A program made the position numbers and the translations under genes. Positions 9,252 to 17,866 of a stretch of DNA of 64,000 nt are shown here, in pieces; position 1 is the first letter of the stretch; the number at the start of each line of letters is the position of its first letter. The notes under the pieces are model-generated. The model searched no databases and had not been told where the DNA came from. It saw only the letters and a list, made by a program, of their open reading frames with translations. Source of the DNA: Nitrospira sp. (GTDB lineage: Bacteria; Nitrospirota; Nitrospiria; Nitrospirales; Nitrospiraceae); assembly GCA_030653545.1 (NCBI GenBank), contig JAURZE010000028.1, positions 212,607-276,606 of the forward strand, read 5' to 3'.

Positions 9252-10355
9252 ATGCTCATGTCGCGCGAGAAGATCGGCCAGTTGTTCATGGTGGGGTTCG
9301 AGGGGACCTCGGTCACGCCCGACCTGGCGGCGTTCATCAAGGAATACAAGCCGGGCGGCGTGATTCTCTTCTCGCGCAACCTTGAATCGATTGAGCAGAT
9401 TGTCGAGTTGACGAATGCCTTGCAGGCCTGCAGCCCCCATTCGCCCTTGTTGATTTCAATCGATCAGGAAGGCGGCCGGGTCTCACGATTGCCGAAGACC
9501 TTCACCATCTTCCCCCCTTGCGAGGTGTTGGGGCGCTGTAATTCGTCGGAGCTCGCTTACGCGGCGGCGGCGACGATTGCGAAGGAACTCCGGGCTGTCG
9601 GGATCAACATGAACATGTCCCCGGTGTTGGATGTGAACTGCAATCCCTCCAATCCGGTGATCGGTGACCGAGCCTTTGGATCGACGCCCGGCCCGGTCTG
9701 TGAATTGGGCCTGGCGACGGTGGGCGGATTACAGGACAACCGGGTGGTGGCCTGCGGAAAGCATTTCCCCGGTCATGGCGATACCAGTGTGGATTCGCAC
9801 AAAGAATTGCCTGTGGTGACCGCATCGAAGGAACGACTGGAACAGATCGAATTTCCACCGTTCCGTCATGCGACGGCCCATGGGGTGGCGACGCTGATGA
9901 CGGCGCATGTGCTGTATCGCGCGCTGGACGATCAAAAGCCGGCTACGCTCTCTCCGGCCATCATCACGGAGTTTTTGCGCGGTGAGCTGAAGTACGATGG
10001 CGTGGTATTGACGGATGATTTGGAGATGCACGCGATCATCGATCACTATGGCATTGAAGAGGCCACGGTGCGGGCCATTCAAGCAGGGTGTGACATGCCG
10101 TTGATCTGCAAGGACCGCAATCGGGAGATTGCGGCGATCACGGCACTGGATAGCGCCGTGGCTGATGGTTCGATCAGCGCCGAGCGGTTGGAGCAATCCC
10201 TGGCCAGGATCGCCCGATTGAAACAGCGGTTTCTGGTTCCGTACAAACCGGTCGTGATTTCGGATGCCAAGCTGATCGTCGGGTGCCGAAGTCATCACGT
10301 CTTGCTTCGTTCCATCCATCAGGCCCGCGAACGATTGGCGAAAGCCACGGTGTGA
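9252..10355 (+). CDS. nagZ: Beta-N-acetylhexosaminidase (NagZ-like, GH3)
   Basis: This 367-residue glycoside hydrolase family 3 protein has the NagZ landmarks: ISIDQEGGRVSRL near the N-terminal third, KHFPGHGDTSVDSH (catalytic His and substrate-binding Lys/His) in the middle, and LTDDLEM with the nucleophile Asp. NagZ removes N-acetylglucosamine from cell-wall muropeptides in the cytoplasm during recycling. There is no signal peptide, as expected. An alternative start lies two codons inside (9258). The stop overlaps the GTG start of the next gene by four bases. Confidence 0.93.
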   Translation: MLMSREKIGQLFMVGFEGTSVTPDLAAFIKEYKPGGVILFSRNLESIEQIVELTNALQACSPHSPLLISIDQEGGRVSRLPKTFTIFPPCEVLGRCNSSELAYAAAATIAKELRAVGINMNMSPVLDVNCNPSNPVIGDRAFGSTPGPVCELGLATVGGLQDNRVVACGKHFPGHGDTSVDSHKELPVVTASKERLEQIEFPPFRHATAHGVATLMTAHVLYRALDDQKPATLSPAIITEFLRGELKYDGVVLTDDLEMHAIIDHYGIEEATVRAIQAGCDMPLICKDRNREIAAITALDSAVADGSISAERLEQSLARIARLKQRFLVPYKPVVISDAKLIVGCRSHHVLLRSIHQARERLAKATV

Positions 10356-11635
10356 TCTCCCAGCCCTCCTTTCCAGCCGGTCGCCGAGAACTTTGGGCCT
10401 GGTGCTTCTACGATTTTGCGAACTCTTCCTTTTCCACCCTGATCGTGACGGTCGCCTACAGCGTCTACTTCATCCAGGTGGTGGCAGCCGATGTGTCGCC
10501 GTCGGGCATGGCCGAGCGACTCTGGTTTTGGGGCTATGCGCTGTCGATGCTGGTGGTGGCGCTGGTATCTCCCGTGCTTGGGGCGTTGGCGGATATCCGT
10601 GCAAACAAGCGGAGGGTGCTGATCGCTTCCACGCTTCTCTGTGTGGTCTGCACCGCGCTTTTGTGGTTCGTACACCGCGGTGATGTGGCGCTGGGACTGT
10701 TTATTTTTGGGATCGCCAATATCGGCTTTGATGTGGGGTTTGTGTTCTGTAGTGCGTTTCTGGTGGAGCTGGTGCCGCCGCAGCAGATGGGCCGCTTGTC
10801 GGGCTATGGCTGGGGATTCGGCTATGTCGGTGGCTTGCTCTCACTGGCGCTGGCCTACCCGTTTATCGTCGGCGGCTTTGCCGACACGAATCTCGGGTCG
10901 TATCGGATGAGCTTTGTTGTGACGGCGCTGTTCTTTCTGAGTGCCACATTGCCGACGTTTCTGTACTTGCAAGAACGGGCTCAGCCGCGTTCAGTCCCTG
11001 ACGGCCTGACGGTATGGCGTGCGGTGAGCAGGCAACTGCGTGACACGGCCCGCCGTCTGTCGACCTATCGTGATCTCCGGCGCTATTTCATTGCCTATCT
11101 ACTCTATTCGGACGCCATCAATACGGTGATCGTCGCGTCGGGCATCTTTGCAAACAAAGTCCTGGACTTCACGCCGGGCGATCTGATTATCTATTTCCTC
11201 GTGACCCAGATTACGGCGGGTCTCGGCTCAGTCGGTTTCGGGTTTGTGGCGGATCGGATCGGGGCGACCCGGTCGATCGTGGTGACCTTACTGCTCTGGA
11301 TCGGCGTGGTGATTGGCGCGGCGGCCGTGCAGACGCAGATGCAGTTTTATCTGCTTGGCCTGGTGGCAGGCGCGGCGCTCGGTGCCAATCAGTCGGTGAG
11401 TCGCACGTTGCTTGGCCGGTTTACCCCGTTGGGGCATCAGGGTGAATTCTTCGGTTTCTTTTCCGTCGCCGGGAAATTTGCCGCGATTCTTGGCCCGATC
11501 GTCTACGGAGAGGTGACGGTGTGGACCGGGAGTCAGCGCTGGGCCGTGCTCTCAATGGCGCTGTTTTTTCTCGTCGGGTTGGCCGTCTTTCTTGGGGTAG
11601 ATGAACGGCGCGGTATGGCGGCTGCGCAGGAGTGA
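10352..11635 (+). CDS. MFS transporter, UMF1/Atg22-like family
   Basis: I take the GTG at 10352, which overlaps the nagZ stop (GTGA), giving about 427 residues. The N-terminal sequence RRELWAWCFYDFANSSFSTL, with YDFANS before the first helix, is typical of the UMF1/Atg22 branch of the major facilitator superfamily. About 12 hydrophobic segments follow, with a central polar loop around QERAQPRSVPDG. Coupling to NagZ makes export or import of a cell-wall recycling product attractive, but the substrate is not shown by the sequence. Confidence 0.85.
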   Translation: MISQPSFPAGRRELWAWCFYDFANSSFSTLIVTVAYSVYFIQVVAADVSPSGMAERLWFWGYALSMLVVALVSPVLGALADIRANKRRVLIASTLLCVVCTALLWFVHRGDVALGLFIFGIANIGFDVGFVFCSAFLVELVPPQQMGRLSGYGWGFGYVGGLLSLALAYPFIVGGFADTNLGSYRMSFVVTALFFLSATLPTFLYLQERAQPRSVPDGLTVWRAVSRQLRDTARRLSTYRDLRRYFIAYLLYSDAINTVIVASGIFANKVLDFTPGDLIIYFLVTQITAGLGSVGFGFVADRIGATRSIVVTLLLWIGVVIGAAAVQTQMQFYLLGLVAGAALGANQSVSRTLLGRFTPLGHQGEFFGFFSVAGKFAAILGPIVYGEVTVWTGSQRWAVLSMALFFLVGLAVFLGVDERRGMAAAQE

Positions 11636-11644
11636 GGTCACGCG

Positions 11645-12031
11645 ATGGCTCTTAAAAAAGGCGATTTCATCGATGAGCATACACGCCATCCGCATGCCTG
11701 CGGGTTGGTCGTCAAAGTTATGGGCGGAGGTGAGGGGTTTGAAAAGATTGTCTGTTGCGACCATGACCTGACCGAGCAGGATGTCGTGGCGGAGATGGGC
11801 TCACCCGCCGGCCGGAAACGAGGCGCCTTGCCGTCGGCGGTGGTCTTGGACGAGAAGAAGTTGTATCCGGATTCCTGCGGGTTGCGAGTCATGATTATGG
11901 ATGGCGGCGCGGGCTTCAAAGAAATTCGGTGCTGTGGTCACTCCTTGACGATCAGTTCGATGCGTGAATTAAAGTTCGGTCAGATGCGTGCCCCTGAGCC
12001 GGAGCAGACCGGGCAGGCTGGCACGGCCTAG
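11645..12031 (+). CDS. Doubled desulforedoxin-like small protein
   Basis: This 128-residue protein is two copies of a roughly 45-residue unit. Unit 1 has ACGLVVKVMGGGEGFEKIVC followed by CDHDLT; unit 2 has SCGLRVMIMDGGAGFKEIRC followed by CGHSLT. The pattern CG-x-V-x-VM-GG-x-GF-x-I-x-CC-x-H resembles desulforedoxin and the N-terminal domain of desulfoferrodoxin (CxxCG then CC). The first Cys of the CxxC pair is absent in both units. A conserved His two residues after the CC pair could take its place as a ligand. A zinc or iron site of Cys3His type is my inference. It follows the MFS gene by nine bases. Function unknown. Confidence 0.6.
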   Translation: MALKKGDFIDEHTRHPHACGLVVKVMGGGEGFEKIVCCDHDLTEQDVVAEMGSPAGRKRGALPSAVVLDEKKLYPDSCGLRVMIMDGGAGFKEIRCCGHSLTISSMRELKFGQMRAPEPEQTGQAGTA

Positions 12032-12050
12032 CTTGGACTGGAGGTGATGT

Positions 12051-12578
12051 ATGGGGACTGAAGAACCACGAGCTCATCGGAATGAGTTGATGCGGCGATG
12101 GTGCCACTACATGGAATGGTTGGACCGTTTGGGGTATGCAACCGCCGGGTTCAGTTTGTTGATCCTTGGCATGTTGGTGTTCATCCATGCCTGGTATGTG
12201 TTTCTCGCCGGTCAGTTCGATCCGAAGGGGCATGTGTTGATTCTTCCGGCCGGTCTCAGATTGTTAAACGATATCCTTTTGGTCATTATTCTCCTGGAGC
12301 TGTTCCGGACCGTGGTGCGATTTTTACAGACGGAAGTGTTGGAGTTGGAGCCCTATCTGTCTGTTGGCGTGATCGCTTGTACCAGGAAGATTCTGACGGC
12401 AAGCGCAGAACTGTCGCATCAGCAAAACATGACGGAAACGCAGTTCTATCAATACCTCATGGATGTGGGGCTGAACGTCACCGTGATCATTGCCCTGATT
12501 GGTGCCGTATTCATGATTCGGAAGCGGCCCGAACAGATACCGCTCCCGCCCGCAGCACCGGCGCGTGTGGGTCAGTAA
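12051..12578 (+). CDS. PsiE-like inner-membrane protein
   Basis: The 175-residue product has about four hydrophobic helices (starting near LGYATAGFSLLILGMLVFIH, then ILLVIILLELFRTVVRFL, a middle segment, and VIIALIGAVFMI). This is the layout of the phosphate-starvation-inducible PsiE family, whose biochemical role is unknown. A GAGGTGATGT site precedes the ATG. It sits between two small uncharacterised genes in the same direction and may be co-transcribed with them. No PhoB-type box was recognised upstream. Confidence 0.7.
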   Translation: MGTEEPRAHRNELMRRWCHYMEWLDRLGYATAGFSLLILGMLVFIHAWYVFLAGQFDPKGHVLILPAGLRLLNDILLVIILLELFRTVVRFLQTEVLELEPYLSVGVIACTRKILTASAELSHQQNMTETQFYQYLMDVGLNVTVIIALIGAVFMIRKRPEQIPLPPAAPARVGQ

Positions 12579-12640
12579 GGCGTTCTTGACTTGCCTGTTT
12601 CCAGGGAGTTATGGCATCATGCGCCCTCTTGGAGACCGGC

Positions 12641-13096
12641 ATGGCGAAGCTGCTTGAATACGTCGGCTGTGTGCATATCTATCTCGGTCCCTATCGAGGC
12701 AATCCGATTGCCTTGTATTTGAATCGGACGGAATCCTCCTGCCAGATCAGCCCGAAAGCCTATCCATGGAATGATGTGATGGGTGTGGGCGAGACTCCCA
12801 ACAAAGCCGCCGCCGACTTCGAAGATAAGTGGAAGTCCAAGGGGCTTGCGGCGGAGATGTATTCCGGTCCTTCCTGGGAAGGCGGGATCAAGCCGGAAAA
12901 GCCTGCACCGCCCAAACCAGCCGCGCCTCCCAAGCCGGCCGCCACGCCGGCTGCTGCAGCGGGTGCCGCTCCTGCGCCTCAACCAACAGCGTCCGCTGCT
13001 GTTGGTGCTCCAGCATTAGCCCCGACCGCCTCCTCCCCGACTGCCGCTTCCTCGGCTCCGGCGCCTGCTTCCGAGCCATCCGCCGAAACGAAGTAG
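12641..13096 (+). CDS. Hypothetical protein with Pro/Ala-rich tail
   Basis: I prefer the ATG at 12641, six bases after GGAG, over the upstream ATG at 12611. The first 85 or so residues (from MAKLLEYVGCVHIYLGPYRG) form a compact mixed region. The remaining 65 residues are almost only Pro, Ala, Ser and Lys, a flexible linker-like tail. There is no signal peptide or membrane segment. The family is not one I recognise. The gene ends 21 bases from the convergent permease gene. Confidence 0.65.
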   Translation: MAKLLEYVGCVHIYLGPYRGNPIALYLNRTESSCQISPKAYPWNDVMGVGETPNKAAADFEDKWKSKGLAAEMYSGPSWEGGIKPEKPAPPKPAAPPKPAATPAAAAGAAPAPQPTASAAVGAPALAPTASSPTAASSAPAPASEPSAETK

Positions 13097-13117
13097 TATT
13101 TCCTGATAGCAATCTGG

Positions 13118-14623
13118 CTAGTGATTGGTCGGCGAAGGCAGGCGGGCGTCTGTCGACTGATCGGCTAATTTACTGTGTCGCATGCCGTATAACCCATAAA
13201 TAATCACTCCGGCGAGCGTCCACCAAACGAAGCGATGCCAGGTGAGGGCGGGGAGTTGCCACATCAGGCCGAGGCATGAGAGCGCTCCCAACAGCGGGAT
13301 CCAGGGCATCAGCGGAGTTCTAAACGGACGTGCCAGGTGAGGACGGGTGTAGCGCAGGACGATGAGTCCAATGCACACGAGGGTGAACGCGAAGAAGGTT
13401 CCAATGTTGGTCATGTCGGCCGCGGTGCCGATGGGCACAAAGGCGGCCATGACTGCGACGCCGACGCCGGTCAGGATCGTTGCATGGTGCGGAGTCCCGA
13501 AGCGTGGATGCACTACGGACAACCATGGGCCGAGTAAGCCGTCACGTGAGATGGCGAAGAACACCCGGATCTGTCCCAGCATCATGACGACCAGCACGCT
13601 GGTAATGCCGGCGACGGCTCCCATGGCCACGACGGCTGCTCCCCACTTGTAGCCTACCAGTCGCAACGCTTCCGCCACCGGAGCGTGAATGTCGATCTGG
13701 CTATAGGGAACGAGCCCGGTCAGGACAGCAGCGACGGCCACATAGAGAATCGTACAGATACCGAGAGAGGTCATGATGCCGATCGGCAGGTCGCGTTGCG
13801 GGTTGCGCGCCTCTTCTGCCGTCGTGGTGACGGCATCAAATCCGATATAAGCGAAAAAGACGGTCGCGGCGGCAGCAGTGACTCCGGTGAATCCGTTGGG
13901 CATGAACGGAGACCAATTGTCCGGGCTGACCGCAGGGGCTCCCACGGCGATAAAAAACAAGATCACCGCCAGCTTCAGGCAGACGATGATGCCGGTCGCC
14001 CGCGCGCTTTCTTTGATGCCGATGACGAGAATGATCGTCACGAGCAGCACGATAATGGCGGCCGGGAAATTCGCAATGCCTCCCTCTGGCCCTCCGGGTG
14101 CGTGTGTGGCCCAGTCGGGCAGATCGAGGCCAGCCAGCTTCAGCAGATTGTTGAAGTAGCCGGACCAGCCGATAGCGACGGCCACGCAGGCGACGCCGTA
14201 TTCCAAGATCAGATTCCAGCCGGTGATCCAGGCAAGGAATTCTCCCAACGTGGCATAGGAATAGGTGTATGCCGACCCGGCGACGGGAATCATCGCGGCG
14301 AATTCCGCGTAGCACAAGGCGGCGAGCACGCAGGTCAGTCCCGAGAGGATGAAGGAGAGGACGATCCCGGGACCGGCTCCCGGCCGTCCTGCGTCTCCGA
14401 CAATCGCCGTTCCGATCAGCACGAAGATGCCGGTTCCGATGATGGCCCCGATGCCCAGCGCGGTCAGGTCCCAGGCACTCAATGTCCGTTTGAGGCGATA
14501 TTGCGGATGGTCGGCATCGGCTAGAATGCGTTCGATGGATTTGGTGCGAAAGAGCCGGCTCGTGACCGAGGGAGTCGTTGTCTGAGCGGCCGAGTGTTTG
14601 TCGGGATCAGGAGTAAGAGCCAT
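13118..14623 (-). CDS. Amino acid permease, APC superfamily
   Basis: The 501-residue protein has 12 or more hydrophobic segments. The first helix carries GIGAIIGTGIFVLIG, the consensus of the amino acid-polyamine-cation superfamily, preceded by a cytoplasmic N-tail ending in RTLSAWDLTAL. The overall look (EYGVACVAVAIGWSGYF, VTTTAEEARNPQRDLPIGI) is that of the cationic amino acid transporter-like branch (YfnA/CAT). Proton-coupled uptake of amino acids is expected; the substrate is not determinable here. Confidence 0.9.
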   Translation of the reverse strand: MALTPDPDKHSAAQTTTPSVTSRLFRTKSIERILADADHPQYRLKRTLSAWDLTALGIGAIIGTGIFVLIGTAIVGDAGRPGAGPGIVLSFILSGLTCVLAALCYAEFAAMIPVAGSAYTYSYATLGEFLAWITGWNLILEYGVACVAVAIGWSGYFNNLLKLAGLDLPDWATHAPGGPEGGIANFPAAIIVLLVTIILVIGIKESARATGIIVCLKLAVILFFIAVGAPAVSPDNWSPFMPNGFTGVTAAAATVFFAYIGFDAVTTTAEEARNPQRDLPIGIMTSLGICTILYVAVAAVLTGLVPYSQIDIHAPVAEALRLVGYKWGAAVVAMGAVAGITSVLVVMMLGQIRVFFAISRDGLLGPWLSVVHPRFGTPHHATILTGVGVAVMAAFVPIGTAADMTNIGTFFAFTLVCIGLIVLRYTRPHLARPFRTPLMPWIPLLGALSCLGLMWQLPALTWHRFVWWTLAGVIIYGLYGMRHSKLADQSTDARLPSPTNH

Positions 14624-14692
14624 ACGGAGCGTAGTATAGCAGCCGGGGTGAAAAAAGCCGTGTGAATTGCAAAAGCCGTTGCTCCATCGGCG

Positions 14693-15433
14693 TCACGCGC
14701 GAGCGCGACCGGCGGCACGGAGCAGGGCTTGAAACAACCGGCGGTGGGCGATATGCCGTTCGAAAAGAAATTCGGGATGCCACTGGATGCCCAGAAAGAA
14801 TCGGTGGCGGGGGGATTCGACGGCTTCGATGACGCCATCCGGAGCGATCGCGCTCGCGATCAGCGAAGGCGCGACGGTTTTGACCGATTGGTGGTGTGAG
14901 CTGTTGACCTGCATCGTCGCTTTCGCGACGATCTTTCGCAGGAGACTTCCGGGTGTAATGGTCACTGCGTGCGACGGATGGATGGCTTTAGTGGCTTGTC
15001 GATGGGCCAGCGCTTGAGGCATTTGCGATGACAGGTCCTGAAAGAGGCTGCCCCCGCAGGCGACGTTGACGGTCTGCATCCCACCGCAGATCCCGAGCAG
15101 CGGGATATCCCGGGTTCGCGCCTGGTGCACCAGCTCAAGTTCGAAGTTCGCGCGGCGTTCGCTGACCAGGGGAAACTTGTAACGTTGGCGTTCCCCGTAG
15201 AGGCGCGGAGGAAGGTCCGGTCCGCTGCCGGTGAGCAGGAGTCCGTCCACGCGCTCGAGGAGGCGTCGTCGCCCGGCCGCATCGGCTACTAAGGGAAGAA
15301 TGAGGGGAATGCCTCCGAGTTCTTCGATAGCGCGGACGTAGCGGGCGCGGAGGAAATAGGTGGGCTCACGCCCACCCCATTCCTTGCGGTCACCGGCATT
15401 GAAGTCGGGGGTCACGCCGATGACGGGCTTCAT
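14693..15433 (-). CDS. Class I glutamine amidotransferase-like hydrolase (C26, PuuD-like)
   Basis: Starting at the ATG at 15433 (MKPVIGVTPDF) the product is 246 residues. It has the triad of class I amidotransferases: nucleophile Cys in LGICGGMQ, then His and Glu in IQWHPEF. This arrangement fits gamma-glutamyl-gamma-aminobutyrate hydrolases and related gamma-Glu amide hydrolases. The start overlaps the stop region of the upstream membrane-protein gene (stop ends at 15435), so the two are probably translated together. The substrate is uncertain. Confidence 0.85.
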   Translation of the reverse strand: MKPVIGVTPDFNAGDRKEWGGREPTYFLRARYVRAIEELGGIPLILPLVADAAGRRRLLERVDGLLLTGSGPDLPPRLYGERQRYKFPLVSERRANFELELVHQARTRDIPLLGICGGMQTVNVACGGSLFQDLSSQMPQALAHRQATKAIHPSHAVTITPGSLLRKIVAKATMQVNSSHHQSVKTVAPSLIASAIAPDGVIEAVESPRHRFFLGIQWHPEFLFERHIAHRRLFQALLRAAGRARA

Positions 15434-15434
15434 A

Positions 15435-15851
15435 TTACCGAACTGGTTCTGTGGCTGGTGTGTTGGAGCTGCCCCCAGTGGAATCGCTTTCAGCTGCGAC
15501 ACCAAGGAATCGGACCGATCGGTCACCGGTCAGGTGTTCTGGCGTGATCACATAGGTGCCGTACATGCTGGGGACCCAAATGCTCTTCGCCGTTTGCTCG
15601 TTCAAGCCGGAGAACAAATAGGCCAGCCCGCCGACGATCCCTCCGCCGATGGCGAAGGCGGCTTTGAAGGGGAAATACAATATGGTTGAGAGGGCGGCGC
15701 CTGCTTGCATGCCCGCGCCAGACGGCGTGCCCTGCTGGGTGTCTGCGGATGACGTTTGGCTCCAGGCCGGCGTGGCGACCAGCGAGGTGAATGTCATGAG
15801 AACCACAAGTGCGATCAGTGGGAGCGTACGAATAAATCCAACGTGTGTCAC
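15435..15851 (-). CDS. Hypothetical exported or membrane protein
   Basis: The best start is a GTG at 15851, exactly six bases after AGGAGG. The 138-residue product begins with a signal peptide (THVGFIRTLPLIALVVLMTF, probable cleavage after PAWS). A Gly/Ala-rich hydrophobic hairpin follows (FKAAFAIGGGIVGGLAYLF), then a short polar region (SIWVPSMYGTYVITPEHL). Such small exported proteins with a glycine-rich segment and a YGTYVITPEHL-like end may anchor in a membrane. I do not recognise a named family. It abuts the hydrolase gene downstream. Confidence 0.7.
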   Translation of the reverse strand: MTHVGFIRTLPLIALVVLMTFTSLVATPAWSQTSSADTQQGTPSGAGMQAGAALSTILYFPFKAAFAIGGGIVGGLAYLFSGLNEQTAKSIWVPSMYGTYVITPEHLTGDRSVRFLGVAAESDSTGGSSNTPATEPVR

Positions 15852-16001
15852 GGAGACCCTCCTTCCTCTCAAAGACAGGATTCTAGGATCATGTCTACGG
15901 TCGATAAAGAAACGACAAGACTGTCATGGCGTTATAACAAATTCATGGAGGCTTGCAAACCCCCTGCCTCGTTGAAACTGAGTGAATGGCGTGAAATCCT
16001 C

Positions 16002-16448
16002 TCATGGGATCAGGTCAAGCTCGGTGAGAATGTAGGTGACGACATACTCCTGCCGAGTTGTGACGGCTTGATTCAATTCAGCGACGAGCTCCTCGGCAGG
16101 AATTCGCTGATTCTCCTGCGGGAGTCCAATGGCCAGACGCAGGTCGAGCTTGCACCAGGCAATCGCTTGCGCAGCGAGGTCCGGGATGCGGGCGGCCGCG
16201 TCGGTACGATCCTGTTCAGATAACCGTTCAAGGGCTCTGGCGACTGGAGCCGTCCGTCGCATGGCTTCTTGAAGCCCGGCAAGTTGGTCGGCGGCGATGT
16301 CGACGGAGACTTGGATGCCGGCCTTCCAACTGCGTTTCTTCACATTGAAGACGCAGGTCTGTGTGGTGGAATCGCCGTCGACCGGTTCCGGACCAAAAAA
16401 GAGCGTGACGCGATAGGGTGTAGCGTCTGGTGGAGTCTCAAGAGCCAT
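16002..16448 (-). CDS. Hypothetical protein, 148 residues
   Basis: The likely start is the ATG at 16448 (MALETPPDATPYRVTLFFGP). The sequence has an N-terminal beta-rich region (YRVTLFFGPEPV, CVFNVKKRSWKAGIQV) and a helical C-terminal half with many Ala, Leu and Glu residues. There is no signal peptide or membrane helix. Codon use is like its neighbours, which supports it over the overlapping plus-strand frame. I do not recognise the family. The M24 peptidase starts divergently 31 bases away. Confidence 0.65.
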   Translation of the reverse strand: MALETPPDATPYRVTLFFGPEPVDGDSTTQTCVFNVKKRSWKAGIQVSVDIAADQLAGLQEAMRRTAPVARALERLSEQDRTDAAARIPDLAAQAIAWCKLDLRLAIGLPQENQRIPAEELVAELNQAVTTRQEYVVTYILTELDLIP

Positions 16449-16478
16449 GAGTGCGTATTGTAACACGGAGCCTGTTCT

Positions 16479-17735
16479 ATGCTGCGTCTTGATTTGACGG
16501 CCTCCCACCTCGGCGAATATGATGCCCGCACGATGATGATTCAACGATGGGCAGAACGGGTGGCATCTATTCAAGCCGCCATCCTAGAGAGCGGGTCGGC
16601 CGACGGCTGGCTCTTTTATGATTTTCGCGGAAGCGATCCGCTGGCCTATCGCGTGTTGTTGCTCGACACGTCGCGCCATGTCACGCGCCGGTGGTACTAC
16701 TGGATTCCCGCAGAGGGCACGCCCGTCAAATTGCTCCATCGCATTGAGCCGCATGTGCTGGAAGAATTGCCCGGCCAGGACCGGCAGTATGTATCATGGG
16801 AGCAGCAGCGGACGCTTCTGGCCTCGATTTTAAAGGGCTCGCGCCGCATCGCAATGCAATATTCTCCGCTCAACGCGGTCCCCTATGTTTCTCGTGTGGA
16901 TGCCGGTACCATCGAGTTGATTCGTAGTTTTGGAGTGGATGTCGTCAGTGCTGCGGATTTGGTGCAACGATTTGAGGCAGTCTGGACTGATGCGCAACTC
17001 GAATCGCATCAATATGCGGTGACGGCGTTACGCCGGATCGTCGATGAGGCGTTTGCCCATGTCGGCTCATCGCTGCAGGCCGGCCGATCGCTTAACGAAT
17101 ATGATCTTCAGCAGTTTATTCTCGGACGGATTCATGATGCGGGGATGATCACCTCCAGCCCGCCGATTGCCGCCGTGAATGCGCATAGCGCCGATCCCCA
17201 TTACGGTCCGACAGCGGCTGGGTCGTCACCTGTATTGCGTGACAGCCTAGTGCTGATCGACCTATGGGCGAAACGCACGGAACCAGGGGCGGTATATGGA
17301 GACATCACCTGGACAGGATTTACGGCCCGTGACATTCCTTCGCGCCATCGAGAGATCTTTGATTGTGTACGACGGGGTCGTGATGCGGCGCTGTCGTTTG
17401 TGCAACAGCGGGTGGCAGCCGGGCAATTGCCCTATGGTTGGGAGGTCGACGAGGCTTGTCGTGAGGTGATTACCAAGGCCGGGTATGGAGACCGGTTTGT
17501 GCATCGGACGGGGCATTCGATCGGTGAAGAAGTGCATGGGAACGGAGCCAATATCGATAATCTTGAAACGCAAGAGAGTCGACGGCTCATGTCCAGGACC
17601 TGTTTCTCCATCGAGCCGGGTATCTATCTTCCTGACGAGTTCGGGATTCGTAGCGAACTTGATGTGTATGTTTCTGAGGAAGCCGCAGTCGCGTATGGCC
17701 AGCCGCTACAGACGGAGATTGTCGCGATTGGGTAG
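16479..17735 (+). CDS. M24 metallopeptidase, Xaa-Pro aminopeptidase-like
   Basis: This protein of about 418 residues has a creatinase-like N-terminal domain and a C-terminal pita-bread domain. The five metal ligands are visible in order: Asp in LIDLWAK, Asp in YGDITWTG, His in HRTGHSIG, Glu in SIEPGIY and Glu in IRSELDVYV. This fits enzymes that remove an N-terminal residue before proline. The ATG at 16479 has GGAG eight bases upstream; internal ATGs at 16533 and 16536 are alternatives. It is cytosolic and not in an obvious operon. Confidence 0.9.
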   Translation: MLRLDLTASHLGEYDARTMMIQRWAERVASIQAAILESGSADGWLFYDFRGSDPLAYRVLLLDTSRHVTRRWYYWIPAEGTPVKLLHRIEPHVLEELPGQDRQYVSWEQQRTLLASILKGSRRIAMQYSPLNAVPYVSRVDAGTIELIRSFGVDVVSAADLVQRFEAVWTDAQLESHQYAVTALRRIVDEAFAHVGSSLQAGRSLNEYDLQQFILGRIHDAGMITSSPPIAAVNAHSADPHYGPTAAGSSPVLRDSLVLIDLWAKRTEPGAVYGDITWTGFTARDIPSRHREIFDCVRRGRDAALSFVQQRVAAGQLPYGWEVDEACREVITKAGYGDRFVHRTGHSIGEEVHGNGANIDNLETQESRRLMSRTCFSIEPGIYLPDEFGIRSELDVYVSEEAAVAYGQPLQTEIVAIG

Positions 17736-17771
17736 TTCGGCCCGAAGGACTCTGTCAGCCCTACCCGTTTC

Positions 17772-17801
17772 TTGACAGGTTCTTATTGTGGCAGCTAGAT
17801 T
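17772..17801 (+). promoter_or_regulatory. Probable promoter for tatA
   Basis: TTGACA at 17772-17777 and TAGATT at 17796-17801 are separated by 18 bases. The -35 box is perfect and the -10 box has four of six consensus bases. The site lies about 65 bases before the tatA start and after the M24 peptidase stop, so tatA probably starts its own transcript. Confidence 0.55.
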
Positions 17802-17866
17802 CTTTTTGTTGGATGCGGGTTGAGCGATAGCGGTTTTGACCGCCTGCGAGCAGGAAGGGTGCGACC

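Noticed and set aside
13685-14524. 279-codon plus-strand frame
   Set aside because: Antisense shadow of the amino acid permease; highly charged product without family features.
15756-16223. 155-codon plus-strand frame starting in the signal-peptide gene
   Set aside because: Overlaps two better-supported minus-strand genes; no ribosome site at the inner ATG and no recognised family.
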